Below, piece by piece: positions 20,598 through 32,831 of a stretch of DNA of 64,000 nt. This DNA is from Lolium rigidum (Eukaryota > Streptophyta > Magnoliopsida > Poales > Poaceae): positions 42,396,869 through 42,460,868 of the forward strand of contig NC_061514.1 of assembly GCF_022539505.1 (NCBI RefSeq), in the 5' to 3' direction. The position numbers and the translations under genes were made by a program. Under the pieces are notes generated by a model. The model saw only the letters and a program-made list of their open reading frames with translations, did no database searches and was not told where the DNA came from. How positions within the stretch are numbered: the first letter of the stretch is position 1; every line of letters begins with the position of its first letter.

Positions 20598-22141
20598 GTT
20601 GCTGCCACCCGGTGGCAATACCCCCCTTTAGCTGCCGTCCGATGAATCATTTAGATTCGATCTGCTTGCCATTAGGCTTATTCTAATTAGTTGCTCTTCC
20701 TGCAAATCATCTGTCCATGCTGACTTCAAGTCAGACTTTATTGGCGGAAGCTGCAAGCAATGTCTGGTATGGTGCCAAACTATGCAGCAACTTCTGCAGG
20801 TAAAAAATTAAAGTGTGCATGGACACGAGCTAATCTGGCAGAAGAAATGGCCAGGTCCAGCTGCAAGAGAGAAAAATAGGAGGACGTAATAAAGAAGTGT
20901 GGTACGAGCCGTTGATAGAACAAAATATTTGAGTGTTGCGCGGCTAGTGTTCCTCGATAAGCTCGATTCTATGTACATACTCTTCGGAGTGGACTTTCAT
21001 TTTTGGCAAGAACACTACCCGCTGGAGTCTTGAGAGCAGCCATTTGTTTGGATACTACGTAGACATTTTACTCTTGGTCAAACCTTCACCAGAAATCACA
21101 GTACGTAGTACTCGATCTCTCAATGTGTAAACCTGCAGACATGCATATTGAATGCGCTGCAGCCTTTCCATGTTGGTTGAAACATCTCAGCGATGCTAGT
21201 CCTTTGCGTTTTTCTCTACATCGAGTGCATGCAACTATGGTAAAGCTATTTTGGTCCGTGTAGGTGTGGTTTAGATTGGTTGCAGTGTGTGATTTGCGAG
21301 CCTTAATTGTTGGCAACGTGGGATTTGGAAACCAAGTTGCTCACAAACTACGGATTATCTATTACGTCAGCTAGTCTCAATTGTCTCCAAAATCTTCTTC
21401 AAGGCACGACTATCTACACACGATCAGACATTTGAACTCAATACACTGATATTGCTACCAAGTAGATATGGTGTGTCGCGCCGCCGAGCCGCCGCAATGG
21501 CTCTCCCATCAGCCAGGGTTAAATCAAGAGGAGCAGCCAATGCTGGTCATTTGAGATATCGAGCCACTATGTCGAGTATTTTTTATTCCCATCTGTTGTT
21601 CTCGCCTTTGCATGTGTGTATGCTGAAGTATTTAGTCCGTATTGTATATTTGAGTACTACGGACGTTGGACCAGTGTAAATAGTAGGCTCGCATTTTCCA
21701 GCTATCTGAATCGTATAAGTAGTCTTCGTTCGTATCCTAGTGACCCGGTGCAATGTTATCGACACAGCAACAATATAGGAAGTGCCGCGTGCAAATTGAG
21801 CCAATTATGGAGAGGCATGCATGCTCCAGCATTAACTTCTTCCATTCATGCTGCAGCATGCGTTTTGACTGGTCCAACCCCAGTAAACTATTTCACTCAT
21901 GAATAGCAAAAATCTGAACTTGAAACAGGTAATGCTGTACAACTTCTGCCATCCCACTGCCAAATGCAAAAGTCCTGCCCCTTTCTCTGATACATCGACG
22001 CATAGTTAGCATCTAAGTAAATAGCTTACGGGAAGTTAGGAGATTTAACTTGGTTCTGCAGCTTCCCTCACACTTCAGAACGAATCTCCAGTCCATCATC
22101 TGACGGCAGTGAGTAGGGGGGCAGTGCCACCCGGTGGTAAC
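20598..22141. mobile_element. Candidate TIR DNA transposon of unknown superfamily
   Basis: The left text GTTGCTGCCACCCGGTGGCA (20598 on) continues with CCCCCCTTTAGCTGCCGTCCGATGA. The inverse of 22085-22141 reads GTTACCACCGGGTGGCACTG, then CCCCCCTACTCACTGCCGTCAGATGA. The two ends therefore match over about 45 bp, with the central CACCSGGTGGCA itself palindromic. I see no clear target-site duplication. The interior (~1.45 kb) has no long ORF and no transposase. Confidence 0.45.
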
Positions 22142-22640
22142 AAATCCACACTCTTTTTCGATTAATTCGAATAATATTTCTAGGTGAATCTCTTTTGTTG
22201 CGTTCTCTCTTAGATTTTTTTTTCTTCCAATGTGTGATACGTGAAGAAGAAGGGCAGACGCATACCACCAAAAATTTAGTTGTGGGGCTCGAATAATCAT
22301 ATTGTATATAAATGTATAATTCCATTTCAGTATCTCTAGGTAGATAAGTGTGTTATCTGAAAACTATCTTATGTATGATTGTCAATCTTAAAGTGAAGGG
22401 GGGAAACTATCTTATGTACTTGTGGTGTAGATGTAAGAAATAGAAGGTTCTACGGTACATGATATGTGTGCAAGGTTTTGTTGTCGCGTTCTTAACATAT
22501 TGCTTGTTAAAGATAGTGTGCTCTATACTCCTCTTCGAAACAGGCTAAACCGATACAGTGACAAGGAATTCCTCTTAAGAACAATTCAGAGATGAACAAA
22601 AAAATTAAGAAGCACCCATCTTACCACCGGAAACGCCATG
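22142..22640. other. AT-rich spacer, no gene seen
   Basis: About 500 bp downstream of the candidate TIR element. Nothing coding or structural was recognised apart from short A-runs near 22600. Confidence 0.45.
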
Positions 22641-23640
22641 AGACTAAGGAGACTACGCCCCCAAGGAGGTCACGGTGCCAAAGACGTCGTTGTTGCCAAG
22701 ACCATCGAGGTCTAGGGTTTTCACCCGGAGCCCTAATGTAGAGAGGGTAGCCACGACGACGACCTCAAAAGGGTCACGACACCCGTAGGTGTCGTCGTCG
22801 TTGGCGCATGAGCGTTGGGATTTTGCCCGAAAAAACCCTCGCCACACCTGGTCCCTCAACCACAAGTCATCCCCGGGCTAATGAGCTCCCGATGCCCACT
22901 CCTCGCGACCCTCGTGGACTCAAGAGATGGCCATCATCACCGCCACGTCGCCCCCCGCCGAGCCACCATAGTCCACCTTTCGGGGCCGCCACCCTAGCAT
23001 CCGCGAACTCACGTCCGTGTCATGAGGTCCATCACGTGACATGCGAGTTAGAGAAGGTGGGACAGTTGGAACCAGAGGACGACACAACCACCCGGAGGAC
23101 ATCCTCCACCGCCACCGGTGGGTGCCGACCAGGTGCGGCAACTAGGACACACCAGGCCATGCAGGCCCGTTCAGGCCCAACTTGGGCATGTAAAGTTGCC
23201 ACCTCCACGATGTTGCATGTAGGCCACCACGAGGATGTCCTCCTGCTCCGCCCGGCACCACCACGTCCACTCCAAGGGCACCATCGACGAGAACAGCCAT
23301 GCCTACCAGGCCCACATGGAGCCCACATGACTCATATTTGGGCCAACAAAGACTTGCCGCCACCACCGCGAGGCGACCAGACATCACCGAGTTTAGCCAG
23401 CTGCCTCCGCAACCAGCCGCTGATGTTTGAGACGCCACCGTGCACTGCCGCATGCCCACCAGCCTCGCTAGGGGAAGACCTACGCTGGGTAGAAGAGAGG
23501 CCACCCCCGCCGGCAGTGCCCATGCTTTTCCCGGTGGCTCCCACCATCGACGCCGATGGGGTATGGAAGAAGGAGGGTCAGGGAGGCTGGGTTTGGAACA
23601 CCCCTGGAATCACCCATGAGGGAGCAACCCAATGAGGGTT
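22640..23640. other. GC-rich block with proline-rich ORF, probably repeat-derived
   Basis: A 1-kb island, rich in CCACC/GGTGG words, between AT-rich flanks. It is open in several frames; the longest is 275 codons on plus from 22808, rich in Pro, His, Arg and Thr. Shadow frames of similar length exist on minus, as expected from composition. No conserved domain is visible, and I regard it as transposon-derived sequence rather than a gene. Confidence 0.35.
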
Positions 23641-24323
23641 TTTCAATGTCTTGGCATTAAAATATATTTGGTATTAAAATATTAGTGTCTTTACTAACGC
23701 ATATGTTCAGAACATGGATACTTATGAACCCGATTAAACTTACCCTAGCCTTAAGGTACATAGTTACCCGATCCCTAAGTTACAAAAATTCCAAGAGAGC
23801 GAGTTTCCTTCATACTACTACTTAAAACCTATCAGGTTTGTCTAAGCTACATACTTTCAAATTTATGTATGAAAAATGGCATGCACGTGCATTCATTCAT
23901 CCTCTACATGCAAAAAAAAATCAAAATGTTCTTGAAATACGGATGTTAGGGCGCTACAGGGTTGCGGGATCAGGAGTACCCAAGACTCGTGTTTTTACAT
24001 TAAATTTTCGATATACTAGCTCTAAGGGTGATCTCCAGCGCCATGATCAGGACTGAGAATGTTCGTTTTAGTCTACGCGAACAAGTGGACACACTAGGAA
24101 TGCAAGTCTGCGCGGATACCGATCCGTCTGCTCCCCTCTTATCTAGATACAAATGTATCTACACACTGAAACAGTAAAACGTGTCTAATACTTGCATATC
24201 TAGACATTAATTTTCAATTTAGAACGGGGTAGTCACTGAAGTTTTGTTTTCCTGGCAAACCACAATGAAGTTGGCAATGCCAAAGGAAAAGGAAAACCCA
24301 CACTATCGTGATTTTCCCCGTTA
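23641..24323. other. AT-rich spacer; weak Stowaway-like remnant
   Basis: No gene. Around 24140-24215, words such as ATCTAGATACAAATGTATCTA and TATCTAGACA resemble the inner part of Stowaway MITEs, but no intact ends are seen. Confidence 0.35.
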
Positions 24324-25304
24324 GAGCATCCCTAGTGGTTCCTCTAAAGAGCTATCCAAACACATATAGATGGTCCTGAGGCCAAAAAAGGCTCCCAGTG
24401 GCCTCTCTATCGCTCCATCTAAATTTAGAGGAGCTCCAATATCCTCGCTCCATCCTCGAAATATAGAGGATGAAGCCACGACCATCGAAGCGAAATTGCT
24501 GCCCCGCGAGCTCCTTCCCGCGCGCATCTGGAGACGAGAAAAGGAGGCGGGAACGTCTCCCGCGAAGTCGCCGTCGCTTCACTCGCCGGCCAGGTACAAT
24601 CTTTTCCCGTGGGATTAGTGAGATTTAGCGGCGGCGCTGGGCGGGGACTCCAGGCGGCGGCGCTGGGCGGCGCTGGGCGGTGGCGTCGGGCGGCGGCGCC
24701 GGCCGCGGCGGTGGGCGGGGGCTGGCCGGGCGCCGGGCGGCGGCGCCGGCGGTGGGCGGGGCTGGGCGGCGGCGCCGGGCGGGGCCGGCGGCGCTGCGGA
24801 CACGGCCGGCGGCGGTGGGCGGGGCCGGCGGCGGTGGGCGGGGCCAGCGGCGCCGCGGACACGGCCGGCGGCGGTGGGTGGGGCCGGCGGCGCTGCGGAC
24901 GCGGTCTTGGTCCTCCATTCGCGTGACCTTGGACGCGGACGGGGCCAGTTTCTAGTCTGTTTCTGTCCAAAGTTTGGTACTGCTAGTTCTGTAGTCTCTG
25001 TTTCTGTACAAAAAATTTAGAAACATAGATGATTGAATTGCCTCAACTGAAATATAATTTGCTAATAGCGTCTGTGCTATTTCCTTTAGAAATTGCTGGT
25101 TGCATAAATATTGTTGATTTCGGAGGCTGTTGTTTGTAGACTAAATTATTTGAAATATTACTAAACTATATGAGAGAGAATTTAGATGTCCTAGATATAG
25201 AGGAACCACTGAAAAACTGAGATCATCTAAAAAGGAATCTTTATAGATGGCCATCTATATGGAGATATAGAGGACCTCATTTAGAGGAACCACTAGAGAT
25301 GCTC
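24324..25304. mobile_element. PIF/Harbinger-like non-autonomous TIR element
   Basis: The left end GAGCATCCCTAGTGGTTCCT and the inverse of the right end GAGCATCTCTAGTGGTTCCT match over more than 20 bp. TTA flanks both sides (24321-24323 and 25305-25307). It is 981 bp. The interior contains an extremely GC-rich block (24620-24910) and an AT-rich half. No transposase was seen. Confidence 0.8.
24620..24910. repeat. GC-rich low-complexity block inside the TIR element
   Basis: A chain of GGCGGCGCTGGGCGGGG and GGCGGCGGTGGGCGGGGCC variants, almost pure G/C, with imperfect ~36-bp periodicity in the second half (ACACGGCCGGCGGCGGTGGG recurs at about 24796 and 24858). It is open in several frames on both strands only because of composition, and I do not call it a gene. 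Confidence 0.7.
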
Positions 25305-25307
25305 TTA

Positions 25308-25870
25308 CATTTCAGGGCGGATCATGAAGGACGAGCACAGGTATGAGGTAAGGTATCCGAGGGAATTGCACTCTCCACCAGGCTCATCTCAAAGCGTTGC
25401 ACATACCACCGCATCGACGGAAATTTTGCACATTCCACTAGATCTACATCTAATCCTTTGCAGTCCAGTCTAATAGTACCATGTTGAAAGCTAACCTAGC
25501 AACAAAATTACAATGGGAAACTGTTTTAGTCAAGTGTATGCAAAAAAAAATCAGAAATGGTGCAGCAATATAAGAGTATAATTTATGAGATAATAAATAT
25601 TAACAGTGCATGATATATGAAATAGGATATGACCATAACAATGGAGAAACTTAAAATGGAAGCAAAAGCTACGAGTACCGCTTTCTTTTCAAACACACGG
25701 AATTTGTATTTGAGAGTTTTAGAAAATATCTGAAACAAAGTTCTAGAGGTAGCCATTGATGTATACTACGAACTTGTAAAATCTCAATACAATCTCAATA
25801 CAAGCTACAGGCCCAGGCTTACCACCGGCGCACGACCTGGAAGGCTCGCCGCCACTGCCGTGCAGGCCGC
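25308..25870. other. Spacer left of the gag-only retrotransposon
   Basis: About 560 bp, AT-rich apart from the last ~70 bp. Those are GC-rich and continue across the retrotransposon insertion site into 34348 onwards. No gene was recognised. Confidence 0.4.
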
Positions 25871-27382
25871 TGATGTCTACGTTCCCCCTCCTTTCCTGTA
25901 GACAGTGTTGGGCCTCCAAGAGCAGAGGTTTGTAGAACAGCAGCAAGTTTTCCCTTAAGTGGATCACCCAAGGTTTATCGAACTCAGGGAGGAAGAGGTC
26001 AAAGATATCCCTCTCATGCAACCCCGCAACCACAAAGCAAGAAGTCTCTTGTGTCCCCAACACACCTAATAGGTGCACTAGTTCGGCGAAGAGATAGTGA
26101 AATACAGGTGGTATGAATATATATGAGCAGTAGCAACGGTGCCGGAAAATAGCTTGCTGGCGTGTAGTTGATGGTGGTAGTATTGCAGCAGTAGTAACAC
26201 GATAGAAACAAGTAAACAAGCAGTAGTAACGCAGCGAGTATTTAGGAACAAGGCCTAGGGATTACACTTTCACTAGTGGACACTCTCAACATTGATCACA
26301 TAACGGAATAGATAAATGCATACTCTACACTTTTGTTGGATGATGAACACATTGCGTAGGATTACACGAACCCTCAATGCCGGAGTTAACAAGCTCCACA
26401 ATTTGTTCATATTTAAGTAACCTTATAGTGTAAGATAGATCAATAGACTAAACCAAGTACTAACATAGCATGCACACTTGTCACCTTCATGCATATGTAG
26501 GAGGAATAGATCACATCAATATTATCATAGCAATAGTTAACTTCGCAATCTACAAGAGATCATGATCATAGCATAAACCAAGTACTAACACGGTGCACAC
26601 ACTGTCACCTTTACACACGTGCAGGAGGAATAGAACTACTTTAATAACTTTGCTAGAGTAGCACATAGATAGTAGTGATACAAAAACTCATATGAATCTC
26701 AATCATGTAAAGCAGCTCATGAGATTATTGTATTGAGGTACATGGGAGACAGATGAACCACATAGCTACAGCGGAGCCCTCAGCCTCAGGGGTGGATTAC
26801 TCCCTCCTCATCATGGAGGCAGCGATGGCGGTGAAGATGGCGGTGAAGACGGCGGTGGAGATGGCTCCGGGGGCAATTCCCCGTCCGGCGGGTGCCGGAA
26901 CGAGAGTTCTGTCCCCCGAGTTGGAGTTTCGCGACGGTGGCGGCGCCCACGGAGTCTTTCACGGAGTTTCGTCAATTGGTACTGCGTTTTTAGGTCGAAA
27001 GGGCTTTTATAGGCGAAGAGGCGGCGCGAGGGGGCACACTGGGGCACCACACCCTAGGCCGGCGCGGCCTAGGCCTGGCCCGCGCCGCCATGTGGTGTGG
27101 TGGCCCCCGGCCCCTCTCCGACTCTTCTTCGGTGTTACGGACGCTTCCGGGAAAAATAGGAGGTTTGGCGTTGATTTCGTCCAATTCCGAGAATATTGCC
27201 CGAACAGCCTTTACGGAACCAAAAACAGCGAGAAAACGAGGAACTGGCACTCGTGGCATCTTGTTAATAGGTTAGTTCCGGAAAATGCATGAAAATGATA
27301 TAAAGTGTGAACAAAACATGTTGGTATTGTCATAAAACAAGCATGGAACATCGGAAATTATAGATACGTTGGAGACGTATCG
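25871..27382 (-). repeat. 3' LTR of element 2
   Basis: 1512 bp on minus. Its outer start has CGATACG instead of TGATACG, so the terminal T is mutated to C. The end is TAGACATCA, as in the partner LTR. Confidence 0.85.
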
Positions 27383-29960
27383 GCATCCCCAAGCTTAGTT
27401 CCTACTCGTCCTCGAGTAGGTAAACGATAAAAGATAATTTACGAGGTGACATGCTACCAACATAATCTTAATCATACCATTGTAAAGCATATGAGATGAA
27501 TGCAGCGATTCGAAACAATGTAAATGCAATGAGTAAACAAGTGAATCATATAGCAAAGACTTTTCATGAATAGTACTTTCGAGACAAGCATCAATAAGTC
27601 TTGCATAAGAGTTACTCATAAAGCAATAAATTCATAGTAGAGACATTGAAGCAACACAATGGAAGATTAAGTTTCAGCGGTTGCTTTCAACTTGTAACAT
27701 GTATATCTCATGGATAGTTGTCAATGCAAAGCAATATAACAAATGCAATAAGCAAGTATATAAGAATCAATGCACAGTTCACACAAATGTTTGCTTCTTG
27801 AGGTGGAGAAAGATAGGTGAACTGACTCAACAATAAAAGTAAAAGAATGGTCCTTCAAAGAGGAAAGCATCGATTGCTATATTTGTGCTAGAGCTTTTAT
27901 TTTGAAAACATGAAACAATTTTGTCAACGGTAGTAATAAAGCATATGTATCATGTAAATTATATCTTACAAGTTGCAAGCCTCATGCATAGTATACTAAT
28001 AGTGCCCGCACCTTGTCCTAATTAGCTTGGACTACCGGATCATCACAATGCACATGTTTTAACCAAGTGTCACAAAGGGGTACCTCTATGCCGCCTGTAC
28101 AAAGGTCTAAGGAGAAAGCTCGCATTGGATTTCTCGCTATTGATTATTCTCAACATAGACATCCATACCGGGACAACATAGACAACAGATAATGGACTCC
28201 TCTTTTATGCATAAGCATGTAACAACAATTAATAATTTTCTCATATGAGATTGAGGATATATGTCCAAAACTGAAACTTCCACCATGGATCATGGCTTTA
28301 GTTAGCGGCCCAATGTTCTTCTCTAACAATATGCATGCTTAACCATAGGGTGGTAGATCTCTCTTACTTCGGACAAGACGGACATGCATAGCAGCTCACA
28401 TGAAATTCAACAATGAATAGTTGATGGCGTCCCCGGTGAACATGGTTATCGCACAACAAGCAACTTAATAAGAGATAAAGTGCATAATTACATATTCAAT
28501 ACCACAATAGTTTTTAAGCTATTTGTCCCATGAGCTATATATTGCAAAGGTGAATGATGGAATTTTAAAGGTAGCACTCAAGCAATTTACTTTGGAATGG
28601 CGGAAAATACCATGTAGTAGGTAGGTATGGTGGACACAAATGGCATAGTGTTGTTTGGCTCAAGGATTTGGATGCATGAGAAGTATTCCCTCTCGATACA
28701 AGGTTTAGGCTAGCAAGGTTGTTTGAAGCAAACACAAGCACGAACTAGTACAGCAAAACTCACATAAAAGACATATTACAAGCATTATAAAACTATACAT
28801 CGTCTTCCTTGTTGTTCAAACATCTTACTAGAAAATATCTAGACTCTAGAGAAACCACTCATGCAAACCCAAATTTTAACAAGCTCTATGTATTTCCTCA
28901 CTAATGGGTGCAAGGTATATGATGCAAGAGCTTAAACAAGAGCACAACAATTGCCAAGTATCACATTATTCAAGACATCACACCAATTTCTACATGTAGC
29001 ATTTTCCAATTCCAACCATATAATAATTTAACGAAGCGGTTTCAACCTTCGCCATGAATATTATGAGCTAAGAACACATGTGTTCATACGAACCAGCGGA
29101 GCGTGTCTCTCTCCCACACAAGCATTTATTCAAACACAAACAAAAACAAAAGCATACAGACGCTCCAAGTAAAGCACATAAGATGTGACCGAATAAAAAT
29201 ATAGTTTCAAGAGAAGGAACCCGATAATTTGTCGATGAAGAAGGGGATGCCTTGGGCATCCCCAAGCTTAGACGCTTGAGTCTTCTTGAAATATGCAGGG
29301 ATGAACCACCGGGGCATCCCCAAGCTTAGAGCTTTCACTCTTCTTGATCATAGTATATCATCCTCCTTTCTTGACCCTTGAAAACTTCCTCCACACCAAA
29401 CTCGAAACAACTCATTAGAGGGTTAGTGCACAATAAAAATTAACATATTCAGAGGTGACACAATCATTCTTAACACTTCTGGACATTGCATAATGCTACT
29501 GGACATTAGTGGATCAAAGAAATTCATCCAACATAGCAAAAGAGGCAATGCGAAATAAAAGGCAGAATCTGTCAAAACAGAACAGTTCGTATTAACGAAT
29601 TTTAAAATGGCACCAGACTTGCTCAAATGAAAATGCTCAAATTGAATGAAAGTTGCGTACATATCTGAGGATCATGCACGTAAATTGGCTTAATTTTCTG
29701 AGCTACCTACAGGGAGGTGGACCCAGATTCGTGACAGCAAAGAAATCTGGAACTGCGCAGTAATCCAAATCTAGTACTTACTTTTCTATCAATGGCTTTA
29801 CTTGGCACAACAAAACACAAAACTAAGATAAGGAGAGGTTGCTACAGTAGTAAACAACTTCCAAGATACAAATATAAAACAAAGTACTGTAGCAAAATAA
29901 CACATGGGTTATCTCCCAAGAAGTTCTTTCTTTATAGCCATTAAGATGGGCTCAGCAGTT
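27383..29960 (-). other. 3' internal non-coding region of element 2
   Basis: No long ORF. It begins (on plus) with GCATCCCCAAGCTTAG, the polypurine tract of the minus-strand element. The same AAGCTTGGGGATGCC core recurs at about 29254-29268 and 29312-29325. The former extends into the perfect hairpin GGGGATGCC ttg GGCATCCCC (29243-29263), exactly as in element 1. The rest aligns broadly with 10223-12681 of element 1, with indels. Confidence 0.6.
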
Positions 29961-30524
29961 TTAATAATCCATTCGCGGGAAATAGTATTTGAAGCAAAAG
30001 AGAGCTTCAAGAGGCAAATTCAAAACAAATTTAAGTCTAACATGCTTCCTATGAAGAGGAATCTTGTACACAAATGAATTCATGAAGAACAAAGTGACAA
30101 GCATAAGAGGATAAAACACGAGTAACTTCAAGATTCTCAACATAAAGAGGGGAAACTTAATATTATTAAGATGCATATAACCATATTTCCCTCTCTCATA
30201 ATAACTTTCAGTAGCATCATTGATGAAATCCACAATATACCCATCACTTAAAACATTCTTATCATGGTTCATATGCATAGAAGTATCATTAATTTTGGCA
30301 TAAGAAGAGTTATTCTCATTAATAGTAATTGGAGCAAGATTATTATCAAGAATTTGAACATGGTAAACACGTTGCATATTAAAAGAATTGTTTTTGGTAA
30401 TCCAATCATGACTATGACAAGTTTCATAAGGATAATTATAACCTATATCATAGCATTCTTTATAATAATCATCAAAGATCGGAGGCACGGTGTCATCATA
30501 AGAAATAGAATAGTTATCTTTCAC
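29961..30524 (-). CDS. Retrotransposon ORF with conserved hydrophobic C-terminus (element 2)
   Basis: 187 codons, starting MKDNYSISYDDTVPPIFDD and ending in a text close to the end of the element-1 ORF. The last ~60 residues include a hydrophobic run (FYPLMLVTLFFMNSFVY), then KIPLHRKHVRLKFVLNLPLE, then ALFCFKYYF. About seven residues in ten are the same as in element 1 over this block, while the acidic, Asn-rich middle is much more variable. A single membrane-spanning helix with a basic flank is plausible. The frame overlaps the preceding ORF (30514-30750), so it may be the end of a longer broken frame that follows gag. Confidence 0.6.
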   Translation of the reverse strand: MKDNYSISYDDTVPPIFDDYYKECYDIGYNYPYETCHSHDWITKNNSFNMQRVYHVQILDNNLAPITINENNSSYAKINDTSMHMNHDKNVLSDGYIVDFINDATESYYERGKYGYMHLNNIKFPLFMLRILKLLVFYPLMLVTLFFMNSFVYKIPLHRKHVRLKFVLNLPLEALFCFKYYFPRMDY

Positions 30525-32668
30525 GAGTCGGTTTATCTATGACCATACCATCATTGTTATTAGAAGGAGATGTATCAAACACATAATGATCAGTAGCAAA
30601 AGGATTTTCAAACACCTCTTCCCCAAGCTTACAGCTTTCTATATTATTATGGGAGGAAGCATGGATAGCACTGACACTATGGCAATTATTATCATCATTT
30701 TCAGAATTAGTTTCCCGAGAGATTTGCAATATCAAAAGTAGTGTGTTCATTCAAATCATGATTGCTAATGTATGTAAAGGGCATAGGAAGATCATCGTAT
30801 TCAGATTCATTATCACAATAATCATTAGGAGCAACATACTTACGGTTACCTAGCGTTATCTCATTCACGCGAGGATACGCCGTTACCTCTTTCTTTTTAT
30901 TCTCCTTCTTCTTCTTCTTCTTCATTCCCTTCTTCTTCTTCTTCTCTTCCTTCTCCTCATTTCCTTCTTTAGGAGGAAGAGGCTTGAAGGGTAGCTTGTC
31001 CGCATAACCTGATTTACTTCCAGAAACAATAGAAGAAACTTGGAAGGATTCCTCCTTTTCATTAATTAGTTCAAAACACATGGCGGTCCTATCATATTTT
31101 GGCAAAGTGTCGTCTTCTAAAATATTTTGTATGTAAGTATTTGTATGGCTATTATCAATGCAATAAGAAAAACACCCATGCAGGACATCATCAATATCAA
31201 GATCACTCATATATAATAAAGAGATTTTTCTCGACAGTTCTTCACACCCTAAAAATAAAGTAAGTTCATCATGCTGATTAGGAGTAATTTCATCATCACA
31301 ATACAAATTTGCAGCACTCATTGGGTTCAAATTATCATTGGAGGAGCATTGAAAATTAAAATGACCCACTTCATGGCAAACTTCACAAATAAAAGGATAG
31401 AGGGCACAAACTTTTTTACCAAGATCATCTAGAGCCCTAAGCCACTTTCTAGTTTTTTCATTAATATGATGGATGCAATATTCATCTTTGACTTGATTAA
31501 TTCCACAGGGTCTATGCATTCCACAAAAATTAACATGCTTATAAGAAATAGCATTCTTAGGAGTTTGAGCATGCTTATTGCAATAATTAACAACAATTTC
31601 ATTCTTCATGCAAGCCTCTTTAAAAGGTTCATGATACTTATCAAAATTCTTCTTAGGCAATTCAAAATGAGAAGCAAAGGATTTATAAAGATTTGCAGCA
31701 ACTTGAGAGTCAAGACCATAAGTAGCACTCATATTTCGAAATTTATCGGTATCCATAAAAGCTTCAATGCATTCATAATCATAATTTATACCCGACTCTT
31801 TACCTTTGTCGTTCTCCCATCCTTCAGCGTTGTCCTCAATCCGATCAAGAAGATCCCACCTAGCTTCAACCTCCTTGCTTGTGAAAGATCCCTCCGAACA
31901 CGCGTCCAGATAGTCCTTGTGTTGTCCTGAAAGCCTCGCATAAAAATTGTTAACAATAACATTACGGGGGAGCTCATGAATGGGACATTTGAGCATTAGT
32001 GACTTCAGTCTCCCCCACGCTTGAGAAATACTCTCTCCATCACGAGGATAAAAGTTATAAATATAATTCCTATCAATATGCACTTCATGAGGAGGATAAA
32101 ATTTAGAATAAAAGAGAGATGCAATTTCCTCCCAACCAAGAGAATGTCTATTCTCCAACAATTTATACCAATGCGCCGCTTTACCGGACAGACGAAACGG
32201 AGAATATCTTCTTCCTCACTTCATCCATAGAGATACCTGCACACTTGAATAACCCGCATAATTCGTGCAAAAACAGTAGAATGATCTCTAGGATGGACAG
32301 CTTCCATCCCCTTTATAGTGGTTGTCCATAACACATTCGATAATTTTCATAGGTATTTTATACGGAATACTTTCAGCAGGTGGATTTAAAATATCAGAAA
32401 CATCATTAGAGTTATCGCATATGGGAGATAAAGCATTATCAGAGCAAAATATTTCTTCCAAAGCTGAGGAGCAAAAAAGATTATTCTTATATAAACTAGC
32501 TTCCCCAAGCTTAGACTTATCCATAGTATTAGCAGTAATTGCATTCATACTAATAACATCGCTACTAGCATGCAAATAAGGTTCCATAGGTTTTTTAATT
32601 TTCGCATCAAACAATTCTAAATCAGGAAAAAGATTAAAAAGCTCACCAATTTTTTTGTTGTTTTCCAT
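30514..32668 (-). pseudogene. Gag polyprotein, degenerate (element 2)
   Basis: Gag forms the particle that packages retrotransposon RNA. The frame opens at 32668 (MENNKKIGELFNLFPDL). It passes through at least three small indels between about 32320 and 32195, then runs open from 32161 to 30707. The open part begins with a typical retrotransposon-gag fold (WEEIASLFYSKFYP, then FYPRDGESISQAWGRLKSL) and has a CX2CX4HX4C zinc knuckle (CEVCHEVGHFNFQC). Near the end it has a lysine/glutamate-rich block (about 30880-30970). A short ORF (30750-30514) overlaps its end in another frame. The gag is not expressible as one protein from this copy. No pol follows. Confidence 0.75.
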
Positions 32669-32807
32669 TATGCCTAACTAGTGTAAACAAGAAACAAAAA
32701 GATGCAATTGCAGGATCTAAAGGAAATAGCTTCGAGCACAAACACAATGGCGCCATAAAAGTACTTTACCTGGAACCGAAGTATGAGTGCCTTTTACCTT
32801 TCCTCCC

Positions 32808-32825
32808 CGGCAACGGCGCCGGAAA
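32808..32825 (-). promoter_or_regulatory. Primer-binding site (tRNA-Asp type), element 2
   Basis: On minus, CGGCGCCGTTGCCGGGGA lies just inside the 5' LTR and matches the tRNA-Asp complement seen in element 1, except for the first base (C for T). Confidence 0.7.
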
Positions 32826-32831
32826 AGTGCT

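Noticed and set aside
22808..23635. 275-codon proline-rich ORF as a host gene
   Set aside because: Several overlapping frames on both strands are equally open, and no motif, intron signal or conserved segment is seen.
24425..24970. 181-codon Pro/Arg/Ala-rich minus ORF and similar frames
   Set aside because: Low-complexity GC repeat inside a TIR element; open in several frames with no domain.
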